From assembly GCF_029227915.1 (NCBI RefSeq), contig NC_079877.1:1736001-1800000 (forward strand): DNA of 64,000 nt, given 5' to 3'. The position numbers and the translations under genes were made by a program. Of this stretch, positions 11,950 to 24,290 are shown piece by piece (the first letter of the stretch is position 1; each line of letters opens with the position of its first letter). Under the pieces are notes generated by a model. The model saw only the letters and a program-made list of their open reading frames with translations, was not told the origin of the DNA and searched no databases. The DNA comes from Hydractinia symbiolongicarpus (taxonomy: Eukaryota > Cnidaria > Hydrozoa > Anthoathecata > Hydractiniidae).

Positions 11950-13192
11950 TTGGGACCAATCCTAGCCGTTAGTTCGCGCTGAAGAAATAGAGACAGCTTC
12001 AAAAAGTACATTTCATTGACTTTCTAACGGTGTCAATCCGTTTGAAATACAACGGTTGGTTCACATATTCGTACCAACATGTATTTAGCGAAAGTTTTCG
12101 AATATTACTAGGTTACATCGCTTCTAACAGTGAAACGATTGACTGCGGGACTTAATTGAACTAACTTTGGACTGTGACCTCATAAGTGTGATAAATGAGA
12201 CAATTGGACTCCAAGAAAAAACATTCTTCTTAATTTGACATGATTGCCGTAACTCAGCGATTACACTGGACCCAGTGGTAGCGATTCATTTAATAATTTA
12301 GATAAATAAGTCATTTTTTACTGTGGAACCAATCCTAGCCGTTATCGCGCGCTGAAGAAATAGAGACAGGTTCTTAAAACTAAATTTCATTGATTTTCTA
12401 ACGGAGTCAATCCGTTTGAGTTACAACGGTTGCGTCACATATTCGTACCAACATGTATTTAGTGATTTTTTATCGATGTTACTAAGTTGTATCGCTTTCA
12501 ACAGTGAAACGATTGACTGTGGGTCTTAATTGAACTGATTTTGGACTTTGACCTCATAAGTGTGATAAATGAGACAATTGGACTCCAAGAAAGAACGTTC
12601 TTCTTAATTTGACATGATTGCCGGAACTCAGCGATTACACTGGACCCTGTGGTAGCAATTCATTTAAAAATTTAGATAAATAAGTCATTTTTACTGTGGG
12701 ACCAATCCTAGCCGTTAGCGGGCGCTGAGGATATAGAGACAGTTTCAGAAACTCCATTTCATTGTCTTTCTAACGGTGTGAATCTGTTTGAGTTACAACA
12801 GTTGCGTCACATATTCGTACCAAAATGAATTTAGTGATTTTCTTCGGATATTACTTTTACTTACAGTTTCTAAAACCAAATTTCATTGATTTTCTAACGC
12901 TGTCAATCCGTTTGAATTACAACGGTTGCGTCACACATTCGTGCCAACATGTATTTAGTGATTTTTTTACGATATTACTAAGTTGTATCGCTTTCAACAG
13001 TGAAACGATTGACTGTGGGAATTAATTCAACTGATTCTGGACTGTGACCTTATAAATGTGATTAATGCGCCAATTGGTCTCCAAGGAATAACATTCCTCT
13101 TAATTTGATATGATTCCTGGAATTCAGCGGTTACATTAGGCTCTGTGGTAGCGCTTTGTTTAAAAATTAAGATAAATAAGTCTTTTTTTACT
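11950..13192. repeat. 1243-bp tandem duplication, copy 1 (three monomers)
   Basis: Monomers start at 11950 (type 8), 12323 (type 9) and 12696 (extended). The block repeats at once from 13193. Shared private words such as GGGCGCTGAGGATATAG and TTTTTTATCGATGTTAC occur only in these two copies. Confidence 0.9.
12696..13192. repeat. Extended monomer (497 bp), in the 1243-bp duplication, copy 1
   Basis: Carries the 124-bp insertion with the TTTTACTTA junction, but in a different monomer background: it begins GCGGGCGCTGAGGATATAG and ends in a GGAATTAATTCAACTGATTC tail. The insertion has therefore been moved between monomer types by recombination. Confidence 0.87.
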
Positions 13193-14384
13193 TTGGGACC
13201 AATCCTAGCCGTTAGTTCGCGCTGAAGAAATAGAGACAGCTTCAAAAAGTACATTTCATTGACTTTCTAACGGTGTCAATCCGTTTGAAATACAACGGTT
13301 GGTTCACATATTCGTACCAACATGTATTTAGCGAAAGTTTTCGAATATTACTAGGTTACATCGCTTCTAACAGTGAAACGATTGACTGTGGGACTTAATT
13401 GAACTAACTTTGGACTGTGACCTCATAAGTGTGATAAATGAGACAATTAGACTCCAAGAAAAAACATTCTTCTTAATTTGACATGATTGCCGTAACTCAG
13501 CGATTACACTGGACCCAGTGGTAGCGATTCATTTAATAATTTAGATAAATAAGTCATTTTTTACTGTGGAACCAATCCTAGCCGTTATCGCGCGCTGAAG
13601 AAATAGAGACAGGTTCTTAAAACTAAATTTCATTGATTTTCTAACGGAGTCAATCCGTTTGAGTTACAACGGTTGCGTCACATATTCGTACCAACATGTA
13701 TTTAGTGATTTTTTATCGATGTTACTAAGTTGTATCGCTTTCAACAGTGAAACGATTGACTGTGGGTCTTAATTGAACTGATTTTGGACTTTGACCTCAT
13801 AAGTGTGATAAATGAGACAATTGGACTCCAAGAAAGAACGTTCTTCTTAATTTGACATGATTGCCGGAACTCAGCGATTACACTGGACCCTGTGGTAGCA
13901 ATTCATTTAAAAATTTAGATAAATAAGTCATTTTTACTGTGGGACCAATCCTAGCCGTTAGCGGGCGCTGAGGATATAGAGACAGTTTCAGAAACTCCAT
14001 TTCATTGTCTTTCTAACGGTGTGAATCTGTTTGAGTTACAACAGTTGCGTCACATATTCGTACCAAAATGAATTTAGTGATTTTCTTCGGATATTACTTT
14101 TACTTACAGTTTCTAAAACCAAATTTCATTGATTTTCTAACGCTGTCAATCCGTTTGAATTACAACGGTTGCGTCACACATTCGTGCCAACATGTATTTA
14201 GTGATTTTTTTACGATATTACTAAGTTGTATCGCTTTCAACAGTGAAACGATTGACTGTGGGAATTAATTCAACTGATTCTGGACTGTGACCTTATAAAT
14301 GTGATTAATGCGCCAATTGGTCTCCAAGGAATAACATTCCTCTTAATTTGATATGATTCCTGGAATTCAGCGGTTACATTAGGC
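13193..14384. repeat. 1243-bp tandem duplication, copy 2
   Basis: Monomers start at 13193, 13566 and 13939, each 1243 bp after its partner. The match ends near 14384, where CTCTGTGGTAGCGCTTTG of copy 1 is replaced by CTCTGCGGTAGCGCTTTA. The two copies differ at only a few bases, which points to a recent event. Confidence 0.9.
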
Positions 14385-14434
14385 TCTGCGGTAGCGCTTT
14401 ATTTAAAAATTTAGATAAATAAGATTTTCCTACT
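13939..14434. repeat. Extended monomer (496 bp), in the 1243-bp duplication, copy 2
   Basis: Tandem copy of the extended monomer at 12696, nearly identical until the duplication ends near 14384. Confidence 0.87.
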
Positions 14435-16144
14435 GTGGGACCAATCCCGGCCGTTAGCACGCGCTGAAGAAATAAAGACATTCTCAAAAACTACATTTTA
14501 TTGATTTCTTGGCGGTATAATTCCGTTTGAGTTACAACGGTTGCGTCACATATTCGTACCAACATGTATTTAGCGATATTTTTCTGATATTACTAGGTTG
14601 CATCGCTTCTAACAGTGAAACGATTGACTGTGGGACTTAATTGAACAAACTTGGGACTGTGACCTCATAAGTGTGATAAATGAGACAATTGGACTACAAG
14701 AAAGAACATTCTTCTTAGTTTGACATGATTGCCGGAACTCAGCGATTACACTGGACCCAGTGGTAGCGATTCATTTAAAAATTTAGATAAATAAGTCATT
14801 TTTTACTGTGGGACCAATCCTAGCCGTTATTGCGCGCTGAAGAAATAGAGACAGTTTCTAAAACTGAATTTCATTGATTTTCTAACGGAGTCAATCCGTT
14901 TGAGTTACAATGGTTGCGTCACATATTCGTACCAACATGTATTTAGTGATTTTTTTCCGATATTACTAAGTTGTATCGCTTTCAACAGTAAAACGATTGA
15001 CTGTGGGTCTTAATTGAACTGATTTTGGACTTTGACCTCATAAGTGTGATAAATGAGACAATTGGACCCCAAGAAAGAACGTTCTTCTTAATTTGACATG
15101 ATTTCCGGAACTCAGCGATTACACTGGACCCTGTGGTAGCGATTCATTTAAAGATTTAGATAAATAAGTCATTTTTACTGTGGGACCAATCCTAGCCGTT
15201 AGCGTGCGCTGAAGATATAGAGACAGTTTCAAAAACTCCATTTCATTGTCTTTCTAACGGTGTCAATCCGTTTGAGTTACAACGGTTGCGTCACACATTC
15301 GTACCAACATGTATTTAGTGATTTTTTTCCGATATTACTAAGTTGTATCGCTTTCAACAGTGAAACGATTGACTGTGGGACTTAATTGAGCTGATTTTGG
15401 ACTTTGACCTCATAAATGTGATAAATGAGTCATTTTGACTACAAGAAATGATATTCTTCTTAATTTGACATGATTGCTGGAACTCAGCGATTACACTGGG
15501 CAGTGTGGTAGCGCTTTGTTTAAAAGTTAAGATAAATAAGTTATTTATTACTGTGGAAACAATCCTTGCCGTTATCGCGCGCTGAAGAAATAGAGACAGT
15601 TTCAAAATACACATTTCATTGACTTTCTAACGGTGTCAATCTGTTTGAGTTACAACAGTTGCGTCACATATTCGTACTAAAATGTATTTAGTGATTTTCT
15701 TCGGATATTACTTGTACTTACAGTTTCTAAAACCAAATTTCATTGATTTTCTAACGCTGTCAATCCGTTTGAGTTACAACGGTTGCGTCACACATTCGTG
15801 CCAACATGTATTTAGTGATTTTTTTACGATATTACTAAGTTGTATCGCTTTCAACAGAGAAACGATTGACTGTGGGACTTAATTGAACTGATTTTGGACT
15901 TTGACCTTATAAATGTGAATAATGAGTCATTTTGACTACAAGAAATGATATTCTTCTTAATTTGACATGATTGCTGGAACTCAGCGATTACACTGGGCGC
16001 TGTGGTAGCGCTTTGTTTAAAAGTTAATATAAAAAAGTCATTTATTACTGTGGAAACAATCCTAGCCGTTATCGCGCGCTGAAGAAATAAAGACATTCTC
16101 AAAAACTACATTTCATTGATTTCTTGGCGGTATAATTCCGTTTG
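14385..16144. repeat. Mosaic satellite stretch without clear HOR order
   Basis: Full monomers start at 14435, 14808, 15180, 15553 (extended) and 16050. They resemble family 1 types 7, 9, 3 and 10 in shuffled order. No gene or foreign insert is visible. Confidence 0.8.
15553..16049. repeat. Extended monomer (497 bp) in a type 10-like background
   Basis: Begins GTGGAAACAATCCTTGCCG, so it joins a type 10 start to the type 1 body. It carries the 124-bp insertion with a variant junction (TTGTACTTACAGTTTC). This is the last extended monomer; I found none to the right of it. Confidence 0.85.
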
Positions 16145-17261
16145 AGTTACAACGGTTGCGTCACATATTCGTACCAACATGTATTTAGTGATTTTTTTCC
16201 GATATTACTAAGTTGTATCGCTTTCAACAGTGAAACGATTGACTGTGGGTCTTAATTGAACTGATTTTGGACTTTGACCTCATAAGTGTGATAAATGAGA
16301 CAATTGGACTCCAAGAAAGAACGTTCTTCTTAATTTGACATGTTTGTCGGAACTCAGCGATTACACAGGACCCTGTGGTAGCGATTCATTTAAAAATTTA
16401 GCTAAATAAGTCGTTTTTACTGTGGGACCAATCCTAGCCGTTAGCGCGCGCTGAAGATATAGAGAGAGTTTCAAAAACTCCATTTCATTGTCTTTCTAAC
16501 GGTGTCAATCCGTTTGAGTTACAATGGTTGCGTCACATATTCGTACCAACATGTATTTAGTGATTTCCTTCCGATATTACTAAGTTGTATCGCTTTTAAC
16601 AGTGAAACGATTGACCGTGGGAATTAATTCAACTGATTCTGGACTGTGACCTTATAAATTTGATTAATGCGCCAATTGGTCTCCAAAGAATAACATTCCT
16701 CTTAATTTGATATGATTCCTGGAATTCAGCGGTTACATTAGGCTCTGCGGTAGCGCTTTATTTAAAAATTTAGATAAATAAGATTTTCCTACTGTGGGAC
16801 CAATCCTGGCCGTTAGCACGCGCTGAAGAAATAAAGACATTCTCAAAAACTACATTTCATTGATTTCTTGGCGGTATAATTCCGTTTGAGTTACAACGGT
16901 TGCGTCACATATTCGTACCAACATGTATTTAGCGATATTTTTCTGATATTACTAGGTTGCATCGCTTCTAACAGTGAAACGATTGACTGTGCGACTTAAT
17001 TGAACTAACTTTGGACTGTGATCTCATAAGTGTGATAAATGAGACAACTGGACTACAAGAAAGAACATTCTTCTTAGTTTGACATGATTGCCGGAACTCA
17101 GCGATTACACTGGACCCAGTGGTAGCGATTCATTTAAAAATTTAGATAAATAAGTCATTTTTTACTGTGGGACCAATCCTAGCCGTTATCGCGCGCTGAA
17201 GAAATAGAGACAGTTTCTAAAACTAAATTTCATTGATTTTCTAACGGAGTCAATCCGTTTG
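16145..17261. repeat. 1117-bp (three-monomer) duplication, copy 1
   Basis: GTGGGTCTTAATTG at 16245 and TTTAGCTAAATAAGTCG at about 16398 each recur exactly 1117 bp later. The left boundary is where GGCGGTATAATTCCG of copy 1 meets CGGAGTCAATCCG of copy 2, just before the shared sequence begins. Confidence 0.85.
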
Positions 17262-17725
17262 AGTTACAACGGTTGCGTCACATATTCGTACCAACATGTA
17301 TTTAGTGATTTTTTTCCGATATTACTAAGTTGTATCGCTTTCAACAGTGAAACGATTGACTGTGGGTCTTAATTGAACTGATTTTGGACTTTGACCTCAT
17401 AAGTGTGATAAATGAGACAATTGGACTCCAAGAAAGAACGTTCTTCTTAATTTGACATGTTTGTCGGCACTCAGCGATTACACTGGACCCTGTGGTAGCG
17501 ATTCATTTAAAAATTTAGCTAAATAAGTCGTTTTTACTGTGGGACCAATCCTAGCCGTTAGCGCGCGCTGAAGATATAGAGAGAGTTTCAAAAACTCCAT
17601 TTCATTGTCTTTCTAACGGTGTCAATCCGTTTGAGTTACAATGGTTGCGTCACATATTCGTACCAACATGTATTTAGTGATTTCCTTCCGATATTACTAA
17701 GTTGTATCGCTTTTAACAGTTAAAC
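17262..17725. repeat. 1117-bp duplication, partial copy 2
   Basis: Matches 16145-16608 closely, including GAGAGAGTTTC and TTTAGCTAAATAAG. It departs where copy 1 has ACAGTGAAACGATTGACCG and this copy has ACAGTTAAACGATTGACCG. Confidence 0.82.
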
Positions 17726-17794
17726 GATTGACCGTGGGACTTAATTGAACTGATTTTGGACTTTGACCTTATAAATCTTATAAGTGAGACATAT

Positions 17795-18167
17795 GGACTC
17801 CAAGAAATAACATTCTTCTTAATTTGACATGATTGCTGGAACTCAGCGATTACACTGGGCGCTGTGGTAGCGCTTTATTTAAAAATTAAGATAAATAAGT
17901 CTTTTTTTACTGTGGGACCAATCCTTGCCGTTATCGCGCGCTGAAGAAATAGAGAAAGTTTCAAAAACAACATTTCATTGACTTTCTAACGGTGTCAATC
18001 TGTGTGAGTTACAACAGTTGCGTCACATATTCGTACCAAAATGTATTTAGTGATTTTCTTCGGATATTACTATGTTGTATCGCTTTTAACAGTGAAACAA
18101 TTGACTGTGGGAATTATTTGAACTGATTCAGGACTGTGACCTCATAAGTGTGATAAATGAGACAATT
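17795..18167. repeat. Single-monomer tandem duplication, copy 1
   Basis: 373-bp unit with the private words AGAGAAAGTTTCAAAAACAA, CAATCTGTGTGAG and ATTACTATGTTG. All recur 373 bp later. Confidence 0.85.
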
Positions 18168-18540
18168 GGACTCCAAGAAATAACATTCTTCTTAATTTGA
18201 CATGATTGCTGGAACTCAGCGATTACACTGGGCGCTGTGGTAGCGCTTTATTTAAAAATTAAGATAAATAAGTCTTTTTTTACTGTGGGACCAATCCTTG
18301 CCGTTATCGCGCGCTGAAAAAATAGAGAAAGTTTCAAAAACAACATTTCATTGACTTTCTAACGGTGTCAATCTGTGTGAGTTACAACAGTTGCGTCACA
18401 TATTCGTACCAAAATGTATTTAGTGATTTTCTTCGGATATTACTATGTTGTATCGCTTTTAACAGTGAAACAATTGACTGTGGGAATTATTTGAACTGAT
18501 TCAGGACTGTGACCTCATAAGTGTGATAAATGAGACAATT
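18168..18540. repeat. Single-monomer tandem duplication, copy 2
   Basis: Near-identical neighbour of the preceding unit; one difference seen is CTGAAGAAATAG to CTGAAAAAATAG. Duplication of a lone monomer is the smallest event readable in this array. Confidence 0.85.
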
Positions 18541-20557
18541 GGACTCCAAGAAAGAACATTCTTCTCAATTTGACATGATTGTCGGAACTAAGCGATTACA
18601 CTGGACCCTGTGGTAGCGATTCATTTAAAAATTTAGATAAATAAGTCATTTTTACTTTGGGACCAATCCTAGCCGTTAGCGCGCACTGAAAATATAGAGA
18701 CAGTTTCAAAGGCTCCATTTCATTGATTTCTTGGCGGTATAATTCCGTTTGAGTTACAACGGTTGCGTCACATATTCGTACCAACATGTATTTAGCGAAA
18801 GTATTCGGATATTACTAGGTTGCATCGCTTCTAACAGTGAAACGATTGACTGTGGGTCTTAATTGAACTGATTTTGGACTTTGACCTCATAAGTGTGATA
18901 AATGAGACAATTGGACTACAAGAAAGAACATTCTTCTTAGTTTGACATGATTGCCGGAACTCAGCGATTACACTGGACCCAGTGGTAGCGATTCATATAA
19001 AAATTTAGATAAATCAGTCATTTTTTACTGTGGGACCAATCGTAGCCGTTATCGCGCGCTGAAGAAATAGAGACAGTTTCTAAAACTAAATTTCATTGAT
19101 TTTCTAACGGAGTCAATCCGTTTGAGTTACAACGGTTGCGTCACATATTCGTACCAACAGGTATTTAGTGATTTTTTTCCGATATTACTAAGTTGTATCG
19201 CTTTCAACAGTGAAACGATTGACTGTGGGTCTTAATTGAACTGATTTTGGACTTTGACCTCATAAGTGTGATAAATGAGACAATTGGACTCCAAGAAAAA
19301 ACGTTCTTCTTAATTTGATATGATTCCTGGAATTCAGCGGTTACATTAGGCTCTGCGGTAGCGCTTTATTTAAAAATTAGATAAATAAGATTTTCCTACT
19401 GTGGGACCAATCCTGGCCGTTAGCACGCGCTGAAGAAATAAAGACATTCTCAAAAACTACATTTCATTGATTTCTTGGCGGTATAATTCCGTTTGAGTTA
19501 CAACGGTTGCGTCACATATTCGTACTAACATGTAATTAGCGATATTTTTCTGATATTACTAGGTTGCATCGCTTCTAACAGTGAAACGATTGACTGTGGA
19601 ACTTAATTGAACTAACTTTGGTCTGTGACCTCATAAGTGTGATAAATGAGACAATTAAACTCCAAGAAAGAACATTCTTCTTAATTTGACATGATTGCCG
19701 GAACTCAGCGATTACACTGGACCCAGTGGTAGCGATTCATTTAAAAATTTAGATAAATAAGTCATTTTTTACTGTGGGACCAATCCTAGCCGTTATCGCG
19801 CGCTGAAGAAGTAGCGACAGCTTCAAAAAGTACATTTCATTGACTTTCTAACGGTGTCAATCCGTTTGAGTTGCAGCGGTTGGGTCACATTTTCGTACCA
19901 ACATGTATTTTGCGAAATTTTTCGGATATTACTAGGTTGCATCGTTCTAACAGTGAAACGATTGACTGTGGGACTTAATTGAACTAACTTTGGACTTTGA
20001 CCTCATAAGTGTGATAAATGAGACAATTGGACTCCAAGAAAGAACATTCTTCTTAATTTGACATGATTTCCGGAACTCAGCAATTACACTGGACCCTGTG
20101 GTAGCGATTCATTAAAAAATTTAAATAAATAAGTCATTTTTACTGTGGGACCAATCCTAGCCGTTAGCACGCGCTGAAGATATTGAGACAGTTTCAAAAA
20201 CTCCATTTCATTGACTTTCTAACGGTGTCAATCCGTTTGAGTTACAACGGTTGCGTCACACATTCGTACCAACATGTATTTAGTGATATTTTTCCGATAT
20301 TACTAAGTTGTATCGCTTTCAACAGTGAAACGATTGACTGTGGGACTTAATTGAACTAACTTTGGACTGTGACCTCATAAGTGTGATAAATGAGACAATT
20401 GGACTCCAAGAAAGAACATTCTCCTTAATTTGACATGATTGCCGGAACTTAGCGATTACACTGGACCCTGCGGTAGCGATTCATTTAAAAATTTAGATAA
20501 ACAAGTCATTTTTACTGTGGGACCAATCCTAGCCGTTCGCGCGCGCTGAAGATATAG
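18541..20557. repeat. Mosaic satellite stretch
   Basis: About five and a half monomers of mixed type: some with GGCGGTATAATTCC and GCGAAAGTATTCGG, some with TTTCTAAAACTAAATTTC, some with GATATTGAGAC. From 20145 the second halves become the form seen in HOR family 2 (CATTCTCCTTAATTTGACAT, GGAACTTAGCG, ATAAACAAGTC). No gene is visible. Confidence 0.8.
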
Positions 20558-23500
20558 AGACAGTTTCAAAAACTCCATTTCATTGACTTTCTAACGGTGT
20601 CAATCCGTTTGAGTTACAACGGTTGCGTCACACATTCGTACCAACATGTATTTAGTGATATTTTTCCGATATTACTAAGTTGTATCGCTTTCAACAGTGA
20701 AACGATTGACTGTGGGACTTAATTGAACTAACTTTGGACTGTGACCTCATAAGTGTGATAAATGAGACAATTGGACTCCAAGAAAGAACATTCTCCTTAA
20801 TTTGACATGATTGCCGGAACTTAGCGATTACACTGGACCCTGCGGTAGCGATTCATTTAAAAATTTAGATAAACAAGTCATTTTTACTGTGGGACCAATC
20901 CTAGCCGTTCGCGCGCGCTGAAGATATAGAGACAGTTTCAAAAGCTCCATTTCATTGATTTCTTGGCGGTATAATTCTGTTTGAGTTACAACGGTTGCGT
21001 CACATATTCGTACCAAAATGTATTTAGTGATATTTTTCCGATATTACTAAGTTGTATCGCTTTCAAATGTGAAACGATTGAATGTGGGACTTAATTGAAC
21101 TAACTTTGGACTGTGACCTCATAAGTGTGATAAATGAGACAATTGGACTCCAAGAAAGAACATTCTCCTTAATTTGACATGATTGCCGGAACTTAGCGAT
21201 TACACTGGACCCTGCGGTAGCGATTCATTTAAAAATTTAGATAAACAAGTCATTTTTACTGTGGGACCAATCCTAGCCGTTCGCGCGCGCTGAAGATATA
21301 GAGACAGTTTCAAAAGCTCCATTTCATTGATTTCTTGGCGGTATAATTCTGTTTGAGTTACAACGGTTGCGTCACATATTCGTACCAAAATGTATTTAGT
21401 GATATTTTTCCGATATTACTAAGTTGTATCGCTTTCAAATGTGAAACGATTGAATGTGGGACTTAATTGAACTAACTTTGGACTGTGACCTCATAAGTGT
21501 GATAAATGAGACAATTGGACTCCAAGAAAGAACATTCTTCTTAATTTGACATGATTGCCGGAACTAAGCGGTTACACTGGACCCTGTGGTAGCGATTCAT
21601 TTAAAAATTTAGATAAATAAGTCATTTTTACTGTGGGACCAATCCTAGCCGTTAGCGCGCGCTGAAGATATAGAGACAGTTTCAAAGGCTCCATTTCATT
21701 GATTTCTTGGCGGTATAATTCCGTTTGAGTTACAACGGTTGCGTCACAAATTCGTACCAACATGTATTTAGCGAAAGTATTCGGATATTACTAGGTTGCA
21801 TTGCTTTTAACTGTGAAACGTTTGACTGTGCGACTTAATTGAACTGATTTTGGACTTTGACCTTATAAATGTTATAAGTGAGACAATTGGACTCCAAGAA
21901 ATAACATTCTTCTTAATTTGACATGATTGCTGGAACTCAGCGATTACACTGGGCGTTGTGGTAGTGCTTTATTTAAAAATTAAGATAAATAAGTCTTTTT
22001 TTACTGTGGGACCAATCCTAGCCGTTATCGCGCACTGAAGAAATAAAGACAGTTTCAAAAACCACATTTCTTTGAATTTCTAACGGTCTCAATCCGTTTG
22101 AGTTACAACAGTTGCGTCACATAATCCTACAAAAATGTATTTATTGATTTTCTTCGGATATTCCTAAGTTGTATCGCTTTCAACAGTGAAACGATTGACT
22201 GTGGGAATTATTTGAACTGATTTAGGACTGTGACCTTATAAATGTGATAAATGAGGGAAAAGGTCTCCAAGGAATAACATTCTTCTTAATTTAACATGAT
22301 TGCTGGAATTCAGCGATTACATTAGGCTCTGTGGTAGCCTTTTTTTAAAAATTTAGATGAATAAGTCATTTTTTACTGTGGGACCAATCCTAGCCGTTCG
22401 CCCGCGCTGAAGATATAGAGACAGTTTCAAAAGCTCCATTTCATTGATTTCTTGGCGGTATAATTCCGTTTGAGTTACAACGGTTTCGTCACATATTCGT
22501 ACCAAAATGTATTTAGTGATATTTTTCCGATATTACTAAGTTGTATCGCTTTCAAATGTGAAACGATTGACTGTGGGACTTTATTGAACTAACTTTGGAC
22601 TGTGACCTCATAAGTGTGATAAATGAGACAATTGGACTCCAAGAAAGAACATTCTTCTTAATTTGACATGATTGCCCGAACTAAGCGATTACACTGGACC
22701 CTGTGGCAGCGATTCATTTAAAAATTTAGATAAATAAGTCATTTTTACTGTGGGACCAATCCTAGCCGTTAGCGCGCGCTGAAGATATAGAGACAGTTTC
22801 AAAGGCTCCATTTCATTGATTTCTTGGCGGTATAATTCCGTTTGAGTTACAACGGTTGCGTCACAAATTCGTACCAACATGTATTTACCGAAAGTATTCG
22901 GATATTACTAGGTTGCATTGCTTTTAGCTGTGAAACGTTTGACTGTGCGACTTAATTGAACTGATTTTGGACTTTGACCTTATAAATGTTATAAGTGAGA
23001 CAATTGGACTCCAAGAATTAACATTCTTCTTAATTTGACATGATTGCTGGAACTCAGCGATTACACAGGGCGTTGTGGTAGTGCTTTATTTAAAAATTAA
23101 GATAAATAAGTCTTTTTTTACTGTGGGACCAATCCTAGCCGTTATCGCGCACTGAAGAAATAGAGACAGTTTCAAAAACCACATTTCATTGATTTTCTAA
23201 CGATCTCAATCCGTTTGAGTTACAACAGTTGCGTCACATAATCCTACAAAAATGTATTTATTGATTTTCTTCGGATATTCCTAAGTTGTATCGCTTTTAA
23301 CAGTGAAACGATTGACTGTGGGAATTATTTGAACTGATTTAGGACTGTGACCTTATAAATGTGATAAATGAGGGAAAAGGTCTCCAAGGAATAACATTCT
23401 TCTTAATTTAACATGATTGCTGGAATTCAGCGATTACATTAGGCTCTGTGGTAGCCTTTTTTTAAAAATTTAGATGAATAAGTCATTTTTTACTGGGGGA

Positions 23501-24290
23501 CCAATCCTAGCCGTTAGTTCGCGCTGAAGAAATAGAGACAGCTTCAAAAAGTACATTTCATTGATTTTCTAACGGTGTCAATCCGTTTGAGTTACATCGG
23601 TTGAGTCACATATTCGTACCAACATGTATTAACGATATTTTTCTGATATTACCAGGTTGCATCGGTTCTAACAGTGAAACGATTGACTGTGGGATTTAAT
23701 TGAACTAAATTTGGACTGTGACCTCATAAGTGTGATAAATGAGACAATTGGACTCAAAGAAAGAACATTCTTCTTAATTTGACATGATTGCTGGAACTCA
23801 GCGATTACACTGGACGCTGTGGTAGCGCTTTATTTAAAAATTAAGATAAATAAGTCTTTTTTTACTGTGGGACCAATCCTAGCCGTTATCGCGCGCTGAA
23901 GAAATAGAGACAGTTTCAAAAACCATATTTCATTGACATTTCATTGACTTTCTAACGGTGTCAATCCGTTTGAGTTACAACATTTGCGTCACATTTTCGT
24001 ACCAAAATGTATTTAGTGATTTTCTTCGGATATTCCTAAGTTGTATCGCTTTTAACAGTGAAACGATTGACTGTGGGAAATATTTGAACTAATTCAGGAC
24101 TGTGACCTTATAAATGTGATAAATGAGGCAAAAGGTCTCCAAGGAATAACATTCTTCTTAATTTGACATGATTGCTGGAATTCAGCGATTACATTAGGCT
24201 CTGTGGTAGCCTTTTTTTAAAAATTTAGATAAATAAGTCATTTTTTACTGTGGGACCAATCCTAGCCGTTAGTTCGCGCTGAAGAAATAG
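20558..24290. repeat. HOR family 2, copy A: ten monomers, 3733 bp
   Basis: Landmarks here recur 3733 bp later, for example the GTGGGACC start at 20889 and its partner at 24622. The unit holds two monomers with TCAAATGTGAAACG and CGTTCGCGCGCGCTG, then an internal repeat of a three-monomer block (about 21572 and 22689, 1117 bp apart), then monomers with ACATCGGTTGAGTC and with a local duplication of ATTTCATTGAC (about 23928). The first ~8 bases precede the exact match, since the left neighbour is a different monomer. Ten times 372 plus the 11-bp duplication accounts for most of the length. Confidence 0.9.
21572..23805. repeat. Nested three-monomer duplication inside copy A (1117 + 1117 bp)
   Basis: The block 21572-22688 is repeated by 22689-23805. 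Both have TCAAAGGCTCC with a GCGTCACAAATTCG monomer, then GGGCGTTGTGGTAGTGC, then GAGGGAAAAGGTCTCC with TTTAGATGAATAAG. The third monomers differ in their A half (CGTTCGCCCGCGC against CGTTAGTTCGCGC with ACATCGGTTGAG). Copy B inherited the same structure; copy C did not. Confidence 0.8.
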
